34,739 bases of DNA from assembly GCF_000485595.1 (NCBI RefSeq), contig NW_014577262.1, positions 293,393-328,131 of the forward strand. The letters are read 5' to 3'. A program made the translations under genes and the position numbers. This DNA is from Priapulus caudatus. Lineage: Eukaryota; Priapulida; Priapulimorpha; Priapulimorphida; Priapulidae. The notes under the pieces were generated by a model. The model worked only from the letters and a program-made list of their open reading frames with translations, did no database searches and was not told where the DNA came from. Of this stretch, positions 1 to 13,000 are shown piece after piece (the stretch's first letter is position 1; each line of letters opens with the position of its first letter).

Positions 1-857
1 ATCAATAACATAAAACAAAACATCAACATCAAGAGAATAATAATAAGCCTCGTCTCACGACGACCCTTAACTCGCAGTTAGCGTATCTACACGGCGGCCT
101 ACTGCGAGTTTAGCTTAAACCTCGCCAGCTTCGACCGCAGGTAAGCTAACTCGAGTTACCTTAATCTCCCGACGTTAGCGAATAGTACATAACTCCACGA
201 TATTGTGGCAACGCCTGTACGATGTACGTACAACACGCACGCACGCACGTCTACGTGCACATGCATGCACGCACGTGCTAACCGCTGCACACAACACGCA
301 CACACGTCGCAGCAACGCACACATGCAACACACGGTATCCCTGCACAAGCACGGCACCCGCACGGCCACGAAGCGTGTACACTGCACTACCGCGCACACG
401 ACGCAACGGCACGGTGTACGCGTGCCACACATCACGTACGCCACGGCACCGCACGCACGCAACGAGAACGTGCTACGCTACACACGCACGCACCGCACGC
501 ACACACGCACGTACTACGTGCCACATAGCACACGGCACGCACACAACGACGCACACGCACGCGGCCCGTTCGTACGTGCACACACGACGCCACGTACGCC
601 ACATTCATGCACACACGTGTTCCTGCCACAAGCACCCCACGCACCGCACGACGGTGTACCTGCTACTTGTTTATTGACGGTAGTTTATTATTCGCTTGTA
701 ATTTTTGCGAGCAGTTAAATTAGTTGCCAATTTTATTTGCCAGCTAGTGTAGTAAAACGCCACTGTTGGTTATTTATCACTTTTTACTATTGTGGCTAAT
801 GCCAGTGGTACCCCTGCTAGAAATTTAAGAGAGACCTGTGATTTTGTTCTGCTTCAG
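1..857. other. 5' flank or first intron, with an alternating purine/pyrimidine CA/GC-rich tract
   Basis: Bases 203-660 are dominated by CACG/CGCA/CACA steps. The ORFs here read only His, Thr, Arg, Ala and Cys and are low-complexity translation, not genes. A CAG|GTAAG donor at 140/141 could close a non-coding exon lying at or before the left edge. I see no clear TATA box or promoter signature. Confidence 0.4.
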
Positions 858-967
858 ATAACAATACCAATGTTCAGTGACTAGATGAAGGAGCAGTGAG
901 TGATCATACCCTACTAAGTTTGGCTCACCAACAGCAAACCACACTGGAGAGCAAGTTGGCTTAGCAG
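858..967 (+). other. Probable 5' UTR part of the first coding exon, with two tiny uORFs
   Basis: A strong acceptor (pyrimidine-rich tract ending TTCAG) lies at 851-857, so the exon carrying the start codon probably begins at 858. The leader has two short upstream ORFs: 870-884 (four codons plus TAG) and 885-899 (four codons plus TGA). A good donor, CAG|GTAAG at 140/141, could end a non-coding first exon upstream. The main ATG at 968 is followed directly by a second ATG at 971 in better context (A at -3, G at +4). Confidence 0.45.
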
Positions 968-1082
968 ATGATGGAAATCCCAGAAAATGTAATAGATGAA
1001 TTCCTTAAAGAATGTGAGGTTATTGATAGCATCGAAGATGACCTTGAAGATATTGAAACTAACTTCCTGGCACAGGAGGAAG
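968..1082 (+). CDS. Coding exon 1 (residues 1-38 plus split codon 39)
   Basis: It encodes an acidic N-terminus (start MMEIPENVID). It ends in phase 1 at a GTGAGT donor. The carried G joins GC of exon 2 to make Gly39, so the acidic run continues without a break across the junction. That continuity is good evidence for the splice. Confidence 0.8.
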
Positions 1083-4000
1083 GTGAGTGTGGCAGTGTAA
1101 CAAGTTATGCAAACATACTACTGGGGCCGGCTGTCAGAAACGTTGCAAACATACGCCTGAAGTTATTGCTATGATAATTTTTATGTCTGATGTTAAGATA
1201 CACGTTTTGTGATCACGAGATAGTGTATTCAACGTGTTTATTATGAAAATATAGGTTTTACAAATGTTTAATAATAAATATAATACCAATATTATTGCAA
1301 GTTTTTCTAGTAATATTGTTTAATGGTTACAGGGGGTTCTGCTGTAAAGTTATGAGAAAATTTTCTAGGATTTTTAATTCTCTTAATTTTACAATGTTTC
1401 TGTCAGCAGTAGATGAGAAATATTTATGATTATGACGGATGGTAAGACTAAAATGTTTCTGACAATGGCCCCCTGGATCGTGTAAACTTAAAAGTTAATG
1501 TATTTATTTAGTTCAAAGTTGTATACAATTTTAATTTTGTTCAAAGTTGTATGTATATTCCAATACTTACCTTATTTTCCAGTGCATATATGCAATTGCA
1601 AAATGGTGTCAATTACTAATAATACCCCTAATTTCCAAATTTGAAATTGTACACATTTATTGTTGTTTAGGCTTTAGACAGTTCCTGGGAAAGAATGTGA
1701 AACTATTTTGGCCTTACCTGCACTCGTCTGATCGCAGAATGATGTAGTTGTTGCTGTTCATTGTTGCAGCGACCGTCGCTGCCACCTTACAGTACATTGT
1801 TACAGCGACCATTGCTGCTGGTTTTCATACAGTGTTGCAGCGACTGTTGCTGTTGGTTTGCGTTAGTGATGTCACGATCATCGTTTATACTCGATGATCG
1901 GTTGAACAGTGGCTCAAACCAAGCGCTTGGTTATCAAAATCCATAATCAATTTCATCAGAAAAAAAAAATTGAAATAAATGTAAAACTATTTTAGTTCGG
2001 GAATCACCCGACATTCGCCGTAGTTACTTCCTGTTGAGGGGCTAAATCCTAGGACACACTAGGGATTTTATACGCTGGCTAAACAAGCACATATATGCAC
2101 ACGTACATGCACACAACGTTACGCACATGCAGGCATTCAACACCCCGAGTAACCGATTGTAACCGATTGCAACGATCATCGCGTTACTTGGTCAACTGAT
2201 GCATCGATTACGAAATGGTACAAGCGATTGACAAGAACGGGTTTGCGTACATTGTTTCAGCGAGCCATGCGCTGCCACGCTCACAGGTCATTGTTGCAGC
2301 AACCATTGCGCCCACCTACAGGTACATTGTGTGTGCAGCGAACCGTCACTGCAAGCCTATGCAGTAATTGTTGCCAGCGACCGTGCGCTGCAGCCTTGCA
2401 GACATCAGTGCATCGCAGCAACCGTCGCTGCCACCTTACAGTACATTGTTGCAGCGACCGTCACTGCAGCCTTGCAGTACATTGTCGCAGCGACCGTCAC
2501 TGCAGCCTTGCAGTACATTGTTGCAGCAACCGTCACTGCACCTTGCAGTACATTTGTGTGCCACGACCGTCGCTGCACGCTTACAGTACATTTGCAGGCA
2601 AGCCGTCACGTGCAGCCTTGCCGAGTACATTGTTGCAGGCAACCGTCGCTGCCACCCTTACGGTACATTGTTTGCAGCCGACCGTCACTGCCAGCCTTAC
2701 GTACATAATAAAAAAAAAACTGTTGCAGCGACCTGTCGCTGCCACCTTACGAGTACATTGTTGCCAGCGACCGTCACTGCCCAGGCCTTGCCAGTACATT
2801 GTTGCAGCGACGTCGCGGTCCACCTCACAGTACATTGTTGCAAGCGACCGTCACTGCAGCCTGTGCAGCTAATGTGTCGCAGGACGGTCACTGCCAGCCT
2901 TGCGAGATAATTGTTGCAGGCGCACCATCACTGCAGCCTTCAGTACATTTGTATGCGAGGCAACCGTCACTGCAGCCTTGCAGTACATTGTTGCAGCGAC
3001 CGTCGCTGCTGGTTTGTGTTGCGGTTTCCGTTGCTGCTGCTTTGTGTTGGTGTAGTGACCGTCATTGCTGCTTTATGTTGTCGTGGCAACTGTCGCTGCT
3101 GCTGCACGTTGTTGCAGCGACTGTCACTGCAGTTGTCCATTGTCACGGTGACCGCTGTCACGTTTCAGGCGAGGAAGATGATGACGGCGACATCCCAAGC
3201 GACATCGACATGCTCTTGGAGGAGGAGGAGTTCATGGAACTTGACACATACGATGCTGACAACGACGACCTCGCCTCCCAAACTGTCACTGCACGGTCTC
3301 CCATTGTTGAGCTCGGGGACGTTGCCGCGGCGACCGCGAAGGATGCGGTGGACGATGTGACACGGGTTAGGAAGGAGGGGCGGCGGCCCGTAGTCATACT
3401 GCAGCGGCTAAACCCAGAGGTGATCGCGGCGACAGAAAATAAGAAGAATCAGAGTGGCAGTGGCGGTGGGGGGAAGCCGGAGGTGGAGGAGACGAAGCAG
3501 GAGATGGAGAAGGTCAAGCACCAGAAGGAGGTGCCCAAGGATGCAGGAGAGAAGGCAAAGCACGAGACATCAAAAATCAAGCATTACACAGAGAAGCTGA
3601 AGCATAAAGCGAACAAGCAAAAGTCAAACGAGGAAGCGAGCAAGAAGCCCGCGTTCGAACTGTCCGCGAAGGAGAAGCCAACTCTGAACACCACGAAGGG
3701 AAACGAGGGGAAGGAGATGGATATAAAGATAAAGCAGGAGGAGAGGGAAAAGGCTACGCACGACGGCTCGCACGTGGAGGTGACAACAACCTCAAAGCAG
3801 AAGCCCCACATCGAGTTGAAGAATTCTGCGGCATTAAAAAAGAAAACCTTAAAGATCAAGGCAGAGTACAAGGGTACTATGGCAAAAAAGTCGCAGGAGG
3901 AAGCTGCCGAGAAGGCAACTGCCGCACTCTACCAGCCGAAGAAGGTCGAGGCAGAAAGAAAGAGAGAGGACTTTGAAGCGAAGGGCACGACCGTGACGAA

Positions 4001-7000
4001 TCCGATGGAACTGCACTGCAGCACCTGCAGGACGTACGTTACAAACAAGGAGGTACGTAACCTCACATAGTAATCGAGTAGTGTTGATAGGATATATATA
4101 GTAATAATATATGGTAATAATAGTAATGATAAATTCGATCGTGATAATCGTACGGTAATTGTCGTCACGGGCACAGTTCTTGGCTAACCTAACAGCGGCT
4201 GTGGAATGGTCTACAACTTTTTAGCGGAAGCACGAGTGCATGTTGTGAAATTACACACTTTGCTGTCAGTGTAGACCTCTTTTTGACAATGACCATAACA
4301 TTACATAATTCAGGCTATCAAGTATAAATTCTCACAGGGTTCTCACCAGAAATTTAAGAAGGCCTGTAGTTAATGGATGGATGGATGGGGATGCGTTGAA
4401 GCAGTAGGGAGAACCTTTACCATGAAACAGTTCATCAGCACTTGCACTCAATGCAGTACGTCACTAGCTCACTCTATCAGTGCAGCAGTGTCATTTGTTG
4501 ATCAGCACTAACTACTTGTATGAATTAATGTGGAATCCTAAGTGTTACAACAGCTGCTGTTCTCTGTTAACAGGCTATGGACAAACATCTAACAAGCATT
4601 AAGCATGCACTTATGCTGATGAGGACACTCTTTCAAGGTCAAATGGACCAGTTTTATAAGGACATAACAACTCTGGAGAGTGATAGTCATTTCTACAGGT
4701 GCAAGGTATAGTGCATACATACTTTAACTAAAATAGAGCTAGAAATCTTAGTAAAACAACTACTAATATGCTAGCTGTATATTTCTGCGTATAAGTCAAC
4801 CTGGCGTATATGTCAACCTAAGGATTTTTAGCTCACAATTCAGGGTTAGTTACATGTACAGTATACGTGCTGTATTAAGTAGACCGTCTTTACCGCATTT
4901 GCAAACAGGTTGATACAACTAGTTTGCTTATCATGTACCTCAGTAGGTCATTATTACCATATAACTATTATACGTTTTTAAGCATTTTGTCAATATAGTA
5001 TACCATAACTGCCTTGTTCAACAAATATCAGTTGCATGACATAGTAACTTAGTTAACACTGGTACAGATTTTAATGTTGTAAAAGGTGTTAGTAAGTGAT
5101 AATAAGTATGAACATTAATATTGGCTATGTTCGGTAACAGTAACCCCGCTTGTAAAAATTACATCATTAGGTAAATCTTGTTTGCGAGTGCTGGAAATAA
5201 ACTTGTAACCTGTTACCAAGTTAAAAATCTAAAATTACAGCAAAATTAATGTCTGATGCGGAGTAGCGATGCAATTTTTAGAGGTTGATGTTTTATACTT
5301 ATGTATAAAATAATCCCTAGGGTTGAAAACAAAAAAAGTTATATAAAATAGTTGCACACACAAGGGTTGTTGATCGATTTCACATCTAATTACATATATG
5401 TGTATTTTGAAAAATCTTATATTACATCAGTAATTTCATAAAAATCGTAGTAACTCTATCACTGCAGGAAATGCGTCCATTAGATTTGTGATTGTTAACC
5501 ACATCTATAAATTAAGCTTGGCTATTGTCGTTTTCAGGTTTGTGTTAAGGTCTATATGGGAAGCAAAACGTTCCTAGACCATCTTGAGAAGAACATTCAT
5601 TTTCAGAATGCTGCAGCAAACACTGGTACGTGTGAATATCCATGTCCCTCACATAATCATCAATTGATATATACAGATCTGTGAATTTAAAACACGGCGA
5701 CACCCATTTGGTTACTGTTGGCTAGAAGAATAACAAGTGAGGTCCAAAATCCACTTAGTTTGTCTATCAGTAGTTTCATGACCATGGCTTTATGTTTCAG
5801 AGACTCACCAGGCATATATTTTACACCAGCCCTCTGAGATCCAGGACATTGTGGACAAGATCACCAATGATTACCTAATCGGTTAGACACGCACGATATC
5901 CTGAGATCACACTGAGTTTCTTGATACAACCAAACAAAGAATAGAACTTGCTTCCAACATATAGCCGTGCATTTAATTTCCTTAGAATGATAAAAGTTAT
6001 AGATCTTAATCAAGCAATGTATTAAATGTACATCCATTAGAATCATCTTCATCCTATAACATTAGATCTGTAATCAATTGAGGGTCGTCGTCATAGCGAT
6101 TGTAAAACGTTAATGTCTGGTGACAAAGAAATGTGTTTGCGATGTAAAAGGGCTGCTTTTGACTCTCCCTTGTAAAAGGGGACATGTCTTTCTGCATGTC
6201 TATGCTTTGCATGTCTATCTGCAACAAAGGGAGTTAGTGGTCACTGCAATTGTAACCTCTCCTAAAAAATATCAGTTCATCTAAGTCCTATAATCATTGC
6301 CCTATCCATTTTGATTGATTGATATGTAGCTTTGGCTAAACAGCATGGTTGTGGCAGTGATCTAAAAATGGTGCTTAATGGCACAGTGCTGCAATGACGA
6401 CACTTTGGTGAGCATTCATAAAAAAACATAAACTGGTCTAGCTTGAACAAACTAGCAGAAATATCCAAGCGGACTGCGGGTTATTGCGCTCGAACAGATT
6501 TGTTAATTTATCTCCGATTTTATCGTTGAATTGTTGCTCGCAGGTCTGGAGCACATTGTCTTTGTGACGAAGCCGGTACTCGAGTGGCCACCGCATATGG
6601 AGTGCCTGGCCTGCAAGTCAGGCTTCCGTCCAACAGATCTGCCCAATCACGTCTGCACGACGCACCACAGGACAAACATCATCGTGAGTGTCGGCGCAAC
6701 TCCATTTCCCTTCCCGTGTCTCTGTCCGTTCCCCGTGAACTCGTGTGTGAGATTTAAGTGTAATGACATGCTGTCGTTGCGCCTCAACATTAGGTTGTGC
6801 ATGATGTAAGAAAAGGGTCATCTCGTCGTTAGGTCCCGCCACTAATGTGGCGATTACCGCCGGTTGTTGACATCTTGAACATAGCAGTAGATCATCGCTA
6901 ACTTTAAAGCTTCACAGCGTCGAACAATAAGCCAGTTGGTAACGAGCCAATCTACGTGGGGATAGTGCCATAGTGGATTTGTAACACGTAGAGCTGGCCC

Positions 7001-10000
7001 AGCCCTCGACTTCTCACACACACAATTAAGTCTGGAACACAGCAGCGAAGTCACGCGCTGCTACGTGTCATGATTTTTCATCTAGCGCCCCCGGCGTATA
7101 GCATTCGTTGTACTGATTTGAGTCAATCTGTTTCAGGAGTTCTTCTATCCTGAGTATTTTTTGAAGCTGAAGGAAGCCATGTTCACGTCCGGCGCAGCGA
7201 GGGACCTGGCCAAGCAGATAGAGGAGAAGTACGGGCGGCAGAAGCTCAAACTCAAGGTCGGCAAATAATCCGCTTCTTCTAGACCCTTCGACATCTCATT
7301 CAACTCTAGATATAATAAGATAAGTTTAGGTGATTGACGGTTTGCGCCTTCGACATATTATCCAATTCTAGGTCTAATAGGATAAGTTTAGATGTTTAAC
7401 TGTTCGCGCCTTTGACATCTGATGGTCTCTCTGTTATTAACAGGTCGTTGAGGACACCCTGGAGAGTATTCTGGAGAGGGGACGGAGCGGCGAATTCTAC
7501 ACCTATGAGAAGTATCGCAAGAACGCGCTCTACAGAGGTCCCACGCCTGAGCGTTCGGTCGTACTCGGTAGGTCGAGATTCTTCACTGTTAGCACGTTGA
7601 CGATCGCCGTGTGCGTAACATAGGGAAGGTCGGACACGAGAATTCTTAACAAAGTATGACTCCTGCTGATGTTAAAACCTCATACCGTACATACGCTAGA
7701 CAACATCAACATAGTCCTAACCCCCTAGCCTGTAATCCTAACCTTACCCCTAACCATTAACCCTAAACCCAACTCTAACTTAACTAATCTAATCCTGGCC
7801 CATCATGTATGTACAGCAGTCCCAAATTCGGCTTCTCCCAGCGTGTAATTTTATGGTCGTTATGTGCCACTGCGTGTCGATCCACCAACCATCACATCCT
7901 TCCCTGACCTCGGCATCCCGCGTCATCAAATCGTTCGCTCGCCCGTAACGCGACCTATCGCTGTCGCAGCACAAACGGAGGAGAGCACCAACAAGCATCG
8001 CGGGAAGAAGCCCCTCGAGGGGAAGAAAGATGCGGGCGAAGGGCGGCCGCGCCGCGGCTCGTCGTTCGAGCGGCAGGAGGCGTCGAAGCGGAGCAGCAGC
8101 GACCAGCCATCGGACGGTATGTTGACCTCTGTTTGTTCGTTAGCCGTCGACCAGGGAGGTACGTACGGCCGTGTGTTTGTGTCCTTGTGTCTGCGGTGTA
8201 GCACCACGTGGTTGAGGAGCCCGCTGTGTAATTATCTGATCATTGACATTGAATGACGAACCTTTCTCCAGATTCGTCTAATCACATTCTTACCGGAAGT
8301 GAATCGCATAATGTCTTGTTGTCCTAATAATTGAATTGTTTATGAGGAATGTACATGGAAGTGTTACGTGCATGACACATAAGTCGACGATTGCACCCTA
8401 GCTGTGTTAGTGATCGGTTGCCGAGGATTTCGTTATCGCTGTAGAAACGTTGCCGTCCCTCGTTAATTTGTTGCTCATTTATATGTGCCCACCTCTGACG
8501 GTGCTTGTGGTCACCCGCTGCCCATGGAGAGCGTTGTTTTACCCAAGATTTTCAACGTCATTCGAGTGGAAATCTTGACATTGTATATCAGTTAAATGCT
8601 AACGTAGATTGCAACTCCATTCACCAGTACAATTAATCACTATACTACACATGATCCTGGGCTATTGGTATTGATGTATTAATGCCAGGGCCCGATTCGA
8701 TCTAAATAACTGTTTTTAATTGTTATGTCACGTGCCACTTACTAAAGATACACGCATGCCCCTGACCAAATGAAAACGTCATTTCTTGGCTAATATATGG
8801 CACCGAAACTTTTTCCTTCAGTTGCTGCACATCTTACTTAGTTTTTGTCAAGCTGCTAGAGCTGGTGACAATTTCTCAGGCCTCATCAGATGATGATGTC
8901 ATTGAACATTCAAGGGAACACTCAACATGAATACGAGATAATTCAGATCAAATGATCCCTGGATCCAGATATAGTTCTGAGGTCAGATAGATCAAAGAAC
9001 AATGCGAAGAGCGAGGGACACCTCCATACAAGTGTGCAATTCAATCGCAAACAGATATCTTCACTGTGACATCCCCAACATGAAATCCGCAAAGAAAAAG
9101 GAGATATCAATAACACTTGGAGACTGAAGCAGAGCACATGTCTATCAGCTACTTTTGGTAAGGTTTAAGATACTAGGTTTAGGAGACTGCACAGAGCCGA
9201 TTTCACTGAAGTTCATCGTTGATGGTTCATAATCATGCTCTGCGTAGAGCGACAGGCCGAACTGCCTAAATCTGGTTTACACACATTTACATAAGAACAG
9301 TTACTACTGAAGGAACCGCATGGTTAGTAGCCTAATGGTCGGTGATAGCAGGTGAAAACTTGAGCACACGCGGAGGAACGCATTACTGTTGATGCCGGAA
9401 ACAGCTCTACGCCAATAGCACTGCTGCTAGAAAGTATCTTACGGTTCAAGCTGGAGTCGATGTGTGAGCGTACAAGGTGATGCCGTGTAACGAAACCCAC
9501 ACAGGGATAAAACATCGCATCATCCCTTCTGCGCTGGGATGTGTCTGCATGCGTGCGACTCCGCATTCTGCTGTGGCACATCTCTGACCGTCTTCATTTC
9601 TAGTTCGTTTGCGCGACTTCGATTGCCATTTTCAGAAGGATTCAGAACGCTGCCCGGTATCTGTCCGCCTCGCAAGGCGAAAAACCGCGACCTGATCACA
9701 CTGAATATTTTCTGTCGTGGGGTAGATGGATGATTTTGGCACAGTAGGGCCATCATTGCTGAAAACGTCTCAGCGAATGTGCGCCTCATTGCATTGATCT
9801 GTCAAACACCGCAACGTCCATCGACAAAGTGGAGCAGCACAGATGTTTGTGAGTTTGTGAGCGCAGATATCCCCGCTATGCATACACTCAACACTCAATG
9901 TTGGTGATGGCCCGTGGTAGTCATAGAATGTGGGGGGGGGAACTGCATTACTAACGGAGGCTCCGGTATTTCCCAAGTATCGTGCAGTCGTTTTGTTCAT

Positions 10001-13000
10001 CATCCACCTGGTTTCCCTTTTTGCAGATGAAAATATCAAACGTCAAAAAATGCAGCAGAACAGGAACGAACCGCCCCAGTGGGGAGGAGGAAGAGGAGGG
10101 GTACAGAGAGGAGCATTCACAGGGTTCAGAGGAGAAGAAGAAGGAGGAGGAGCAGTCACTAAGGGTAGAGGAGGAGTAAGAGGAGGAGTTGCAGGCTTCA
10201 GAGGAGGAGCCAACGCAGATAGAGGAGGAGTCAGAGGAAGAGGTGCAGCCATCAGAGGAGGAGGCACAGGATTCAGGGGAGGAGGTCGAGGAAGAGGCTC
10301 GCGCAACTGGTTGGAGCCGCAACACCAGAACTGGGACGGTGGTGCGCAGCCCAACAACAACCCGGGGATTCTGCCCGACCCCATCTACCCAATACTGCAG
10401 CCCGGCGCCTCCCTAATCACCACCTCCCAGGGGCTCATGCCGGACCCCAACCAGAACGTCTTCATCGACAACGACGTCGAAGACCACTACGATTACAACA
10501 GAAGCAGCGGAGGAAACCACAGCCAGCAGCAGCAGCAGCGTGAGTGGGATTGTGAGGGCAGCGGAGTGAGGGAGAAGCAACATCGCGCGCCCCTCCTCGG
10601 CGATGCCCCTGACCAGCGAACCGCTTCTTATAACAACCCCGATCGGCAGCAACCGTACCGCCAGCAGCAGCAGCAAGGGCGTCGGGATGCCGGAAGGTCG
10701 TACCGCGATGCGGAGGACGTCTCTCCTGGATCGTTCGGGGATGATCCCGACTGGGACAGGAATGACAGGATGAGGAGGGATGAGGGAATGATGCGGGATG
10801 AGGGAATGATGCGGGATGAGGGAATGATGCGGGATGAGGGGATGAGGAGGGATGAGGGGATGAGGCGGGATGAGGGAATGAGGGGGGACAAGGGGACGCG
10901 GTGGGATGATGGGATGAGGCAGGATGAGGGGATGAGGGGGAATGAGGACACATATGAGGACCGGCGGAGATCCGGGTTTGTGCAGACGCACGAACGCGAC
11001 TGGGACGCCAATCGCTGTGAATACACCGATGCCGGACCCGACGAATTGCAGCAGCAGCAGCGCTGGGAGGAGGACAGCCCTAGGGAGTCCCAGCACCATG
11101 GAGACCGTTTCCCCGACGACCGCCGTGGCGGCCGGCGTGATGGCGGCAAGAGAGAGGGCAAGACGCGGTGGGGCGTGTGGGACGCACATGACGGGTCTGC
11201 CACGAGGGACAGGAGTCAGGGAAACCCGGAGTCTTCCTCTCGCTGGAAACCGCAGGATGGAGGAAGCCGGCAGATGCCAGCGAAGAGTCGAGGACTGCTT
11301 CCGAAGCCGGGCCTTCTGCCGCCACCAGGACGGGAGCAGCGGCGGTCTAGCAGCTGGGATAGACGGGCGGCGTCATCACCATCGGAGGATTGGGAGAAGA
11401 GGGATCGATCCCGCGGGAAGGAGAGCAGTCGCGAGCGGTCGAGGCAGGATCGCGGCCAGCGGCGCTCGGACAGCCGGGAGCGCCCGCCGCCGCGTCACAC
11501 GCCGGAACCACTAGGTGGCGCCACGCCGCGCGTCTCGCATGAAGTGATGGACCTCGCCGGGCAGATCCAGGTCGCCATGACGACGGGCAACGCGGCGGCG
11601 CTCGGCGAGCTGCAGAAGAAGCTGAACGCGATCACGAGCAAGATTCAGACGGTGACGGCTCGCGACGCAAAGGGCACCGGTGCTGCCCTTATGTCGGCTG
11701 TGCTCAACCAGCTGCAGGGGGGCGGCGGTGGCTCGTTCCACGACGCGGAGCATGCGGGATACGGCCGGCGGAAGCAGCAGAAGCAGGGATTCGGGAAGCC
11801 GTCGGACGCGAAGCAGGGGGCGTCGTACCCTGGCACACAGGGAGGAGGTCAGGGCTACTCTGCGACGCAAGAGTACCACACGAGTTACCCTGCCATGCAG
11901 GGTAACCAGAGTTATCTTGAATCGCAGAACCAGCAGAGTTACTCTGCCGGTAACCAGGCGTACACTGGCGCACAACAACACGAGGGCAGCGCCGCGGTGT
12001 TCCAGCATTACCCTGCTGTGCAGAACCGCAAGGCCACGCAGTCTTACCCTGCTCGTGGATACTCAATGGAGCAGGGAGATGGCGCCACAGCGCACGACTA
12101 CGGGCACCGCGATGCGGCGGACGTCGGCAGGCACGGCCAGCAGAGGGCGACACGATCGCCGTCGTCGTCGTCGTCGCTGCTGGGTAGCACTCCGCTTAAG
12201 CCGAGCTTGCCGTTGCTGGGGCTGACGCCGGCGAGCGCAGGATTCTTGTCTGCTGGCGGCTTGGCGCTAGACCGCAACGTCAGGTAAGGTTAGGTGTTAC
12301 GCACATGAGAGTGGACGTGTGTGTGTGTGAGTGAGTGCATGTGTTAGAGCAAGTGCATGTGTGCGCGTGTGAGCGTGCGTGTGAGTGGACGTGCGTGTGT
12401 GAGTGAGTGCATGTGTGAGATCAAGTGCATGTGTGCGCGTGTGAGCGTGCGTGTGTGAGTGAGTGCATGTGTGAGAGCAAGTGCATGTGTGCGCGTGTGA
12501 GCGTGCGTGTGTGAGTGAGTGCATGTGTGAGCGGCTGTGTGTGTGCGAGCGTGCGCGTGTGACAGTGTGTGTGTGAGCACGTGTGTGTGTGTGTGCGGGC
12601 GTGTGTGTGTTTATGTGCGAGTGCGTGTGTGAGCGAGCGTGCATGTGAGCGCGCATGTGTGTGCGATCGCGCGTGCTTGGGAGCGTGCGTGAGAGAATGA
12701 TGTCATGATCATTGCATGCATCAGAGCCCCGACCGTCTACCAGTTACATAGGTGATTGACATGAGGGTGCGAGTGTGGCATACATGATACTTCACCAGTG
12801 TAAATCGTCTGGAAGAGTGTTGACGAGACATCCACAGTCGCCCGATGAGGTGAAGCCTTCATCGTCGAGCCTTTCTCTCGATGCAGCTGTTGCAGGATTA
12901 CATTATATACTATGTGATGCCAGATTTTGCCATTCTCTCTGACTCGCTGTGACACAAATAAGTGTATAATAAGTCACAGACTCACAAACAAGCCAATCCT

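Noticed and set aside
203-718. 171-codon His/Thr/Arg-rich ORF, like a metal-binding or antifreeze peptide
   Set aside because: It is the direct reading of CA/CG alternating sequence, and other frames give equally long ORFs.
2228-2910. Long ORFs of 125-214 codons on both strands
   Set aside because: They are translations of the stop-poor 36-bp repeat in several frames, Cys/Ser/Thr-rich and without any domain.
2245-3000. Regular 36-bp repeats that look like CRISPR repeats
   Set aside because: The copies are contiguous with no unique spacers, lie inside a eukaryotic intron and diverge gradually. This is a minisatellite.
6618-6842. 74-codon - strand ORF over exon 6 and intron 6
   Set aside because: It is antisense to the zinc-finger-like exon, crosses its splice donor and has no motif.
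10043-10384. Pro/Leu-rich 113-codon ORF with a possible signal-like sequence on the - strand
   Set aside because: It is the antisense of the RGG-coding GGA repeats and has no independent support.
10413-11203. 258- and 191-codon ORFs on the - strand of exon 10
   Set aside because: They are shadows of a GC-rich, repetitive coding exon. The + strand frame has the splice sites and continuous domain structure.
12297-12656. His/Thr-rich 119-codon ORF on the - strand
   Set aside because: It is the translation of the GT-rich minisatellite in intron 10.
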